A stretch of DNA of 64,000 bases. It comes from Armatimonas rosea (GTDB lineage Bacteria > Armatimonadota > Armatimonadia > Armatimonadales > Armatimonadaceae). The notes beneath the pieces were generated by a model. It did no database searches and was not told the DNA's origin. It worked only from the letters and a program-made list of their open reading frames with translations. Location: the NCBI RefSeq assembly GCF_014202505.1, contig NZ_JACHGW010000004.1, positions 124,001 to 188,000 of the forward strand. The letters are read 5' to 3'. Shown here piece by piece: positions 58,223 through 64,000 of this stretch. The translations under genes and the position numbers were made by a program. How positions within the stretch are numbered: the stretch's first letter is position 1; each line of letters starts with the position of its first letter.

Positions 58223-58864
58223 ATGAGAACCAATCTCCGATTCGGCAGCGTTGCCCTGCTTGCTCTCCCGCTGGTGGGGGCGGGGCTGTCCTTGGCCCGA
58301 GCCAAGACAGTCACGGTGCACCAAGCGGCCCCGGCGACTCAGTTTGTGCTCTTTGATGCGACCTTCCGCTACACCCAGAGCGACGCGGAGAACTCGCTTC
58401 CGAGCAAGTCCCACTACTACATCTACGGCTACCGGCTCAACCAAAAGCGGCCGCGCAACTGGACCAGCCCGGTGGACTTCCGCAATGGCACCGTGCACAT
58501 CCGCATGGAGGTTTTGGAGCGCCCCGAGAGCGGCGAACCGACCCAGTGGAGTCTCTGTTACATCCCCAACCGTGGGCAAGGGAATGGGTACGGCTGCACC
58601 GGCACGGACCGCTATACCACCAAGGGAGTCTACGAGAAAGATGTCTCGATGACCGCGTTCTGGGAGAACAACGGGATTGTCTGGAGTGAGGGGATCAAGC
58701 AGATGGACCTGGTGATCAAGGACAAGGACGGCAACAAGATCCACACGCGTTCCGACCAAGAGAAGTTTGTCCCCACCAAGGTGCGCTTCACGATGGTTCA
58801 GGTCGCCGCCGGAGCCAAGTACGACCCGAACCTCGTGCCCAATATCCCCCACACCACGCGCTAG
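58223..58864 (+). CDS. Exported protein of unknown function
   Basis: 213 residues with a signal peptide (FGSVALLALPLVGAGLSL, cleavage near ARA). The mature domain is beta-rich with motifs SHYYIYGYRLNQKRPRNW, TQWSLCYIPNRGQGNGYG and KVRFTMVQVAAG; two Cys may form a disulphide. I do not recognise the family. It is transcribed leaderless from behind palindromic element C. Confidence 0.6.
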   Translation: MRTNLRFGSVALLALPLVGAGLSLARAKTVTVHQAAPATQFVLFDATFRYTQSDAENSLPSKSHYYIYGYRLNQKRPRNWTSPVDFRNGTVHIRMEVLERPESGEPTQWSLCYIPNRGQGNGYGCTGTDRYTTKGVYEKDVSMTAFWENNGIVWSEGIKQMDLVIKDKDGNKIHTRSDQEKFVPTKVRFTMVQVAAGAKYDPNLVPNIPHTTR

Positions 58865-58873
58865 GAGGCGTCG

Positions 58874-61774
58874 CTACTTTCCCCAGGCCTTCAGGATCTC
58901 GCGGGCGGCGGGGGCGGCGGACTTCGCGCCGTAGCCCCCGTTCTCGATAATCACCGCGAAGGCGATCTTGGGAGCGCGTGCCGGGGCAAAGCCAACAAAC
59001 CAGGAGTGGCTCTGCTTGTCGCCATTGCCGGTCTGCGCGGTTCCGGTCTTGCCGGCGACAGAGAATGGGACGGAGCTAAAGACCCCACGGGCCGTGCCCC
59101 GCTCTGTCACTCCCGCAAGGGCGCGGGCGATCACGGCGGCCTGCTCGGGCGTGATCGGGGTGGCGAGGGTCTCGGGCTTGTCGCTCTCGACAAAGTGGAG
59201 CTTGCGGCGTGTCCCCCCTGCGGCGATTGTCTGCATGGTCCCGGCGAGCTCCAAGGGGGTGACGAGCAGGCTCCCTTGACCATAGGCGAGGTCGGGGAGC
59301 TCGCTTGTCCAGCGGTCGGCGACGGGCAGGTGGGTCAGGCCAAACTGTCCCGACATCTCCTGTAGCGCCTCCGCTCCTACTTCTAGGCCCGCGTGGGCAA
59401 AGTAGATATTCGACGAGTGCACCAGCGCCTCGGTGAGGCTTAGGCTCCCCCCCAGCGCCTCGCCATCGTCGTTGGTGATGCTCCGGGAGTAGCTCTTCCC
59501 TCCCGCCTTCCAGCGCACGGTCTCGCGGCCACCTGTCCCGCCCGAGAGCTTGAGGTTCCCCTTCCCCGCTTTCAGGAGCGCGGCTGCCGTCACGGGCTTG
59601 AAGGCGGAGCCGGGCGGATAGAGCCCACTGGTCGCGCGGTTTACCTGCGGGGAGCCGTCGGTCTCGGTGACCGGCTGCGAGGGATCGTAGGTCGGAGCCG
59701 TTACCGCGGCGAGCACTCCCCCCGTGGCGATATCGATCACGACCGCGGCACCGGCTCGCTTGGGCTTGCCCGTTTTCTTGTCCTTAACGCGCCCCGCCGC
59801 CCGCACGATCGCCTTAAGAGTAGCCTCTTGCAAGTCGGCATCCAGGGTCAGCTTGACATCTTTCCCCTGCGGAAGCGTGAAGCCCGGAGCGTCTTTTGCC
59901 CGCCAGAGCGCCAGCGCCTGCCCCCAGTCCGACATGCCCTGCAGCGGTGCCGCCAGCGACTCCTCAAAGCCCGTGGGGCCGCCCAGCGCCGGTGAGAGCA
60001 CCCCGATCAGGTGCGCACCTGCTGGCCCCAGAGGGTAGACCCGCTTCCCCTCGACCGTCTTGGCGAGCGGCTTGCCCTTGCGGTCAAGGAGGCTCCCCCG
60101 GGGGATTTGGTTTGCAATCGCGAGGAGACGCGGGTTGCGGTGGGCACGAATCGCCTTGTCGGCATCGGGGGTCTTGATGAGCTGGAGGGCACGTGTGTTG
60201 GCGAGCACGGTCTGGGCCGCAAAGGCAGTAACCACACAGACCAGCAAGGGAACGGTCAGTGCGAGGGTCAGCCGGGAGAGGCCCTTGTGGACATAGGGCG
60301 GCACGAGCTCCGGGTCGTGCTGGGCGCGCTGGGAGATTCCCAAGAGAAGCCCGATACTCACCCAGGTCATCACCACGGCGGACTTTCCGTAGGCAACAAG
60401 CGGTAGGGAGATTCCCGTGAGCGGCAGGAGGCCCAGGCAACCACAGATAATCACCAGCCCCTGCAGCCCGATCAGGGTGGTCAGGCCGGCGGCGAGGTAG
60501 CGCTCGAACTCGGAGCGGGTCCGGGGCACGAGGGCAAGCCCGCGCCAGAAGATCACCCCCAGGCAGAGCAAGACCACGAGCGGCCCCAAGACACCGACAT
60601 CCTCGGCGAGGGCGGAGAAGGCGAGGTCCGAGCCGCCACGGGGGATAAAGCCCGTCCCCCCGCGCCCCAGCCCCGCCCCGGTCGCACCGCCCGTGGCCAT
60701 CCCCCAGAGCCCCAGCGCGAGCTGATCGCCGCCGGGGGCCGCGTTTTCCCAGGGATGGAGCCACATCTCCACGCGGGTCCGAAAGACCCCAAATTCTAGG
60801 ACATAGCCGATCCAGCCGCCCAGCCCCAGCGCGACAAGGCCCAACCAGACAAACGCCCCCCGGCTGGTAACGACATAGAGCAAGGCCACAAATGTCCCAA
60901 AGAGCACCAGCACCGGCCCGAGGTCCTTGAGAAGGGCAAAGAGAGCGAGCGGCAGGGCGTACATGGCGAGCAACGGATAGAGGTCCGCGCGGCGTGCCTG
61001 CGCCGACGTGTCCGCGAGTGCACGCCCCCGGTCGGCGAGGTAGCTGGCCAGAAAGAAGGCAAGGAGGACCTTGATGAGCTCCACGGGCTGAAAGCCAAAG
61101 AGATTGAGCTTGACCCCTCCCAGGCCCCGACCAAAGATTGCGAGTAGCACGATCAGAAGGAGCGACGAGAGCACGTAGAGGTAGCCGTAGCGGTGGAGTG
61201 GCAGGCTCCAGAAGCGCCGGATCGTGAGGAGAAAGACCCCGATCCCCCCCAGCCAGACCCCCTGCGCTTGCGCAAAGAAGGCCATTCGGTCGCGGACCGG
61301 GTCTTTGAGCCCAAAGAGGAGCAGCACCCCGAGCACGGAGAGCAAGGCCGCGCACGGGAGCAAGTACGGGTCCGCGAGGGGCCAGATGCGCCGGATATGG
61401 AGATGGAGCCCTAAAAACATCACCAGGAGCCCCACGGTGCAGAGCCAGAGGGTTGCACTCGCCGTCCCCCACGTCCGAACTGCGAGCTCCAACTCCACCG
61501 CCTTGAGCTGGCTTGGCGTCAGGAGCTTGTGCCGGACCAAGGCATCGACATCGGTGAAGGCGCCGTTTTTGGTGCGATCCGCCACGACCCGCTGGGCAAG
61601 CGCCGCATCCCCGCCTAGGGCCTTGGTGAGCTCTGAGGCGGGGGCGCTATTAACAAGCACGGGAACATTAGACGGCATCTTCGCCACCGAGACCAGCAGC
61701 GTCCCCAGGAGCAGGACGAGTGCCGTGCAGAACAGGAGGAGTGCCTCGGTGAGGCGGCGACGGCGTGGGTTCAT
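58874..61774 (-). CDS. SEDS (FtsW/RodA) - penicillin-binding transpeptidase fusion with helix-hairpin-helix
   Basis: 966 residues in one frame. Residues 10-31 are a membrane helix; 38-95 form a helix-hairpin-helix-like segment (VNSAPASELTKALGGDAA); 105-480 carry the many helices of a SEDS glycosyltransferase with GSDLAFSALAEDVGVLG (candidate catalytic Asp383). After a further membrane helix (505-525), 545-966 form a class B PBP with SxxK (S723-K726), SxN (S787-N789) and KTG (909-911). The protein thus joins both peptidoglycan synthesis activities. Shine-Dalgarno AAGGAGAG precedes the ATG; the gene follows pepF. Confidence 0.87.
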   Translation of the reverse strand: MNPRRRRLTEALLLFCTALVLLLGTLLVSVAKMPSNVPVLVNSAPASELTKALGGDAALAQRVVADRTKNGAFTDVDALVRHKLLTPSQLKAVELELAVRTWGTASATLWLCTVGLLVMFLGLHLHIRRIWPLADPYLLPCAALLSVLGVLLLFGLKDPVRDRMAFFAQAQGVWLGGIGVFLLTIRRFWSLPLHRYGYLYVLSSLLLIVLLAIFGRGLGGVKLNLFGFQPVELIKVLLAFFLASYLADRGRALADTSAQARRADLYPLLAMYALPLALFALLKDLGPVLVLFGTFVALLYVVTSRGAFVWLGLVALGLGGWIGYVLEFGVFRTRVEMWLHPWENAAPGGDQLALGLWGMATGGATGAGLGRGGTGFIPRGGSDLAFSALAEDVGVLGPLVVLLCLGVIFWRGLALVPRTRSEFERYLAAGLTTLIGLQGLVIICGCLGLLPLTGISLPLVAYGKSAVVMTWVSIGLLLGISQRAQHDPELVPPYVHKGLSRLTLALTVPLLVCVVTAFAAQTVLANTRALQLIKTPDADKAIRAHRNPRLLAIANQIPRGSLLDRKGKPLAKTVEGKRVYPLGPAGAHLIGVLSPALGGPTGFEESLAAPLQGMSDWGQALALWRAKDAPGFTLPQGKDVKLTLDADLQEATLKAIVRAAGRVKDKKTGKPKRAGAAVVIDIATGGVLAAVTAPTYDPSQPVTETDGSPQVNRATSGLYPPGSAFKPVTAAALLKAGKGNLKLSGGTGGRETVRWKAGGKSYSRSITNDDGEALGGSLSLTEALVHSSNIYFAHAGLEVGAEALQEMSGQFGLTHLPVADRWTSELPDLAYGQGSLLVTPLELAGTMQTIAAGGTRRKLHFVESDKPETLATPITPEQAAVIARALAGVTERGTARGVFSSVPFSVAGKTGTAQTGNGDKQSHSWFVGFAPARAPKIAFAVIIENGGYGAKSAAPAAREILKAWGK

Positions 61775-61799
61775 GTGGCTTAGACTCTCTCCTTACGGC

Positions 61800-63599
61800 T
61801 CAAACAAGGGTCTCTAGGCGCTCGACATACGACGCGAGGGTGGCGAAGGCGGCCTCGACGGGTGCCGGTGACGAGAGATCAACACCGGCGCTCTTCAGGA
61901 CCTCCAGGGGGTACTGCGAGCCCCCAGCCTTGAGGAAGCCCAGGTAGGCGTCCGCGGCAGGCTGGCCGTCGCGCAGCACCCCCTCAGCGAGGGCATGGGC
62001 TCCGGAGATTCCCGTGGCGTACTGGTAGACATAGAAGTTGGAGTAAAGATGGGTTGAGAACTGCATCCAGGTACTCCCCACACGGTTCCAGTCCTCGCCC
62101 TCCAGCGCGACATCGGGGCCAAACGCCTCGGCAAAGAGCTCGGCCATGCGCTGGGTGAGGAACTGCGCCGTCAGGGCTTGCCCGTTCCAGACACGCTCGT
62201 GGATCTCCCGTTCGAAGCGCGCGAGGGTGGGCATGACCAGAAAGTAGCGGTGGAAGTTGCTCATTGCCTCTTCTAGGACACCGATCAGGAGCTCTTTGTT
62301 GTCGGCGAACTTCTCCAGCAGGTACGCACGGGTCAGGGCCTGGTTGAAGTTGCTGGCAACCTCGGCCACAAAGAGCCCGTAGCTGGCGTAGTGCTGGGGC
62401 TGAGAGCGCCGCGAGTAGTAGCTATGGAGCGAGTGCCCCAGCTCGTGGGCGAGCGTCGAGAGCGAGAAGACATCGTCGTTGTAGCTCATCATGATAAACG
62501 GGTGCGTCCCGACCGTCCCCGACGAAAACGCGCCCATGCGCTTGCCCTTATTGACCGCCCAGTCCACCCAGCGCTCGTCGGTTGCCCCCCGCACCATCGC
62601 CGCGACATACTCCTCGCCCAGTGGGGCCATCCCCTCCGCGATCCACTGAACCGACTGGGCGTAGGACACCTCGGACTTTCCGGGCGTGAGCGGGGCTTTG
62701 ATGTCCCAGGGTGCCAGCTTCTCCAGACCCAGCACGCGTTTGCGCAAGGCCCAGTAGCGGTGCCAGGTCGGGAGGTTCTTCTGAAACGCCTCGATCAGGC
62801 TCTCGAAGACACTCACCGGGATAAAGTTGGGGGTCAGGGCCGCATGGAGCGCGGAGTCGTAGCCGCGCACCCGCGCCAGAAAGACATTCTGCTTCACCCC
62901 CGTGGCCAGGCACTGCGCGAGGCTGTTCTTGTGGGCCAGGTGGGCATCGGCATAGCCCTTCCACGCCGACTCGCGCACCGCGCGGTCGGAATCGGTGAGG
63001 AGGCTACCAATCGTGCTCTGCCCGATCTCATGCCCCCCCTCGGCGGGAGCAAAGGTCAGGTCCGCATCACAGAGGATGCCGTGGATGCGGGTGGCGCTGC
63101 GGAGCGCATCTCCGGCCAGGGTCAGCACTCCCTCGACCTCGGCGGAGCGGATGTGGGGCGCACGCTGGAGCAGGCGCTCGAAGTAGTGGGCGTAGCCCGA
63201 GAGGACCGGGTGGCTCGCCCCCCACTGGGTCAGGGTCTCAGCGCCCAGCGCAAGAAGCTCGGGCTCCGCAAAGGCGAGGGCGGCCCCCAGCCGGGTTCCC
63301 AGCCCCATCGCGCGGTCGGTGCGTGCGGCGGCCTCAGTGTTACTCGTATCGGTGGCAAACCCCAGGTGGGCATAGACCCCGACATGGCTTACCTGGCGCT
63401 GCAGCGCCTCCGCCACCTGGAAGTACTGGACCAGGGTCTCGGGATCGCCCAGCTTTCCGACAAAGGCGGCCAGGCTTGGTACTTCGGCATCGGCGGCGCT
63501 GAAGGCGGCTTCCCAGTCGGCGGGGGTCGCGAAGATCGACTCTAGGTCCCAGGTGCTCTCTGGTGCAACCTCGGCCCGGGTAGGTAGTGAATGGCTCAT
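61800..63599 (-). CDS. pepF: Oligoendopeptidase F (M3 family)
   Basis: 599 residues, the usual PepF length, with zinc motif HExxH in LAHELGHSLHSYYS and a downstream Glu (LFVAEVASNFNQAL). It starts MSHSLPTRAEV and has the AWKGYADAHLAHKNSLA region. It hydrolyses short peptides in the cytoplasm. The start has TACACT 5 bases upstream; the SEDS-PBP gene follows 25 bases after its stop. Confidence 0.92.
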   Translation of the reverse strand: MSHSLPTRAEVAPESTWDLESIFATPADWEAAFSAADAEVPSLAAFVGKLGDPETLVQYFQVAEALQRQVSHVGVYAHLGFATDTSNTEAAARTDRAMGLGTRLGAALAFAEPELLALGAETLTQWGASHPVLSGYAHYFERLLQRAPHIRSAEVEGVLTLAGDALRSATRIHGILCDADLTFAPAEGGHEIGQSTIGSLLTDSDRAVRESAWKGYADAHLAHKNSLAQCLATGVKQNVFLARVRGYDSALHAALTPNFIPVSVFESLIEAFQKNLPTWHRYWALRKRVLGLEKLAPWDIKAPLTPGKSEVSYAQSVQWIAEGMAPLGEEYVAAMVRGATDERWVDWAVNKGKRMGAFSSGTVGTHPFIMMSYNDDVFSLSTLAHELGHSLHSYYSRRSQPQHYASYGLFVAEVASNFNQALTRAYLLEKFADNKELLIGVLEEAMSNFHRYFLVMPTLARFEREIHERVWNGQALTAQFLTQRMAELFAEAFGPDVALEGEDWNRVGSTWMQFSTHLYSNFYVYQYATGISGAHALAEGVLRDGQPAADAYLGFLKAGGSQYPLEVLKSAGVDLSSPAPVEAAFATLASYVERLETLV

Positions 63600-63604
63600 G
63601 CCCC

Positions 63605-63610
63605 AGTGTA
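63605..63610 (-). promoter_or_regulatory. -10 box TACACT of pepF
   Basis: Minus-strand TACACT ends 5 bases before ATG 63599. Confidence 0.5.
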
Positions 63611-63634
63611 CCCGGAAATCAAATCCGGGACGGC

Positions 63635-64000
63635 CTAGACCTCGTAGCGGTCGTAGTCGCGGCAGGAAAAGAGCGCGAGAGTCTCGTCGGGCTGGAGCAG
63701 TGCCTGCCCCTCGGTGACCAGCGCCCCAACCCGCCCATCGGCGGAGAGAGGATCGTGGTGGGTAAAGCCGATCCGGTTCACCCCCGTTGCCCGCGCGAGG
63801 CGCACGGCGTACTCCGGCGTCCCGTGGCCAAAGCCCGCCTTGCCGCCCTTTTCGTACTCCTCCTGCGAGTACTGCACATCCTGGATCAGCAGGTGGGTCC
63901 CCGAGATAAACTCGATCAGGCTCACCGGAATCCCCGCACGCACTTCTTCGTCGGTGAGGAGCACAAAGACCCGTCCCGTAGGCCGCTCCTCAAAGCGATA
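63635..64000 (-). CDS. MBL-fold metallohydrolase, C-terminal part (5' end outside window)
   Basis: The frame stays open to the window edge, so only 121 residues are seen. Motifs HLLIQDVQYSQEEYEKGGKAG, GFGHGTPEYAVRLARATGV and FTHHDPLSADGRV match the end of the metallo-beta-lactamase fold in the branch with an HGTxE and THHDP pair, often annotated as cyclic-nucleotide phosphodiesterase-like. The Asp and His are metal ligands. Substrate unknown. Confidence 0.75.
   Translation of the reverse strand, partial: YRFEERPTGRVFVLLTDEEVRAGIPVSLIEFISGTHLLIQDVQYSQEEYEKGGKAGFGHGTPEYAVRLARATGVNRIGFTHHDPLSADGRVGALVTEGQALLQPDETLALFSCRDYDRYEV

Noticed and set aside
62391-63545. A 384-codon plus-strand frame opposite pepF
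   Set aside because: pepF is complete with its HExxH motif; the opposite frame has no family features.

Overview
The window is a GC-rich, gene-dense bacterial chromosome segment. I place it in the Armatimonadota with moderate confidence. The best taxonomic clue is a pair of prepilins whose N-termini run from FTLIELL through the stretch [13 protein letters not shown], together with a planctomycete-type DUF1549/DUF1553 cytochrome and several exported families of that kind. There is no rRNA, phage, insertion sequence or CRISPR array. No stretch longer than about 220 bases lacks a gene.

Layout. 1-3261: a potassium-type module, with a kinase-less KdpD sensor (cut by the window edge), an MpsC/DUF2294 protein and a KimA-like permease behind a leader with a strong terminator. 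3310-13866: a nitrilase coupled to an eight-haem cytochrome, two hydrolases, a ThiF-rhodanese fusion, an ankyrin protein, a VOC protein behind a 21-codon leader peptide, a TlpA-like thioredoxin, an acyltransferase and a D-aminoacylase. 13867-20253: a small zinc-ribbon membrane protein, two tRNAs, a Xer recombinase, a DUF2723 membrane protein, a kinase-HhH protein, a YkgJ protein and a small Tat protein. 20268-32213: the DUF1553 cytochrome divergent from a GH16-like protein, SurE, NfeD, an ECF sigma/anti-sigma pair, the feoAB operon and a Uup-like ABC-F. 32429-39312: cytidine deaminase, a large TPR protein, an M50-type protease and a block of five unrecognised genes. 39320-45309: a family B DNA polymerase divergent from a pilin/lipoprotein/TPR operon. 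45459-58864: mostly small hydrolases, oxidoreductases, a second pilin divergent from an AraC regulator, threonine aldolase and endonuclease V. 58874-64000: a SEDS-transpeptidase fusion, oligoendopeptidase F and a partial MBL-fold enzyme.

Two features stand out across the window. First, about 25 genes have a -10-like box (mostly TAnnnT) ending only 5-9 bases before the start codon, so their mRNAs are probably leaderless. Genes with a normal Shine-Dalgarno (both pilins, M50 protease, sigma factor) have their promoter farther away. Second, large palindromic intergenic elements built of nested hairpins recur at 32266, 45330, 49352 and 58133. Three of them share an identical 19-base hairpin and sit directly upstream of such promoters. 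Two of them show compensatory base changes.

Functionally the window mixes housekeeping (tRNAs, Xer, cell-wall synthesis, iron uptake, DNA repair, nucleotide salvage) with envelope and type IV pilin-like systems and many small orphan proteins. All functional calls rest on reading the translated sequence; no database search was possible.
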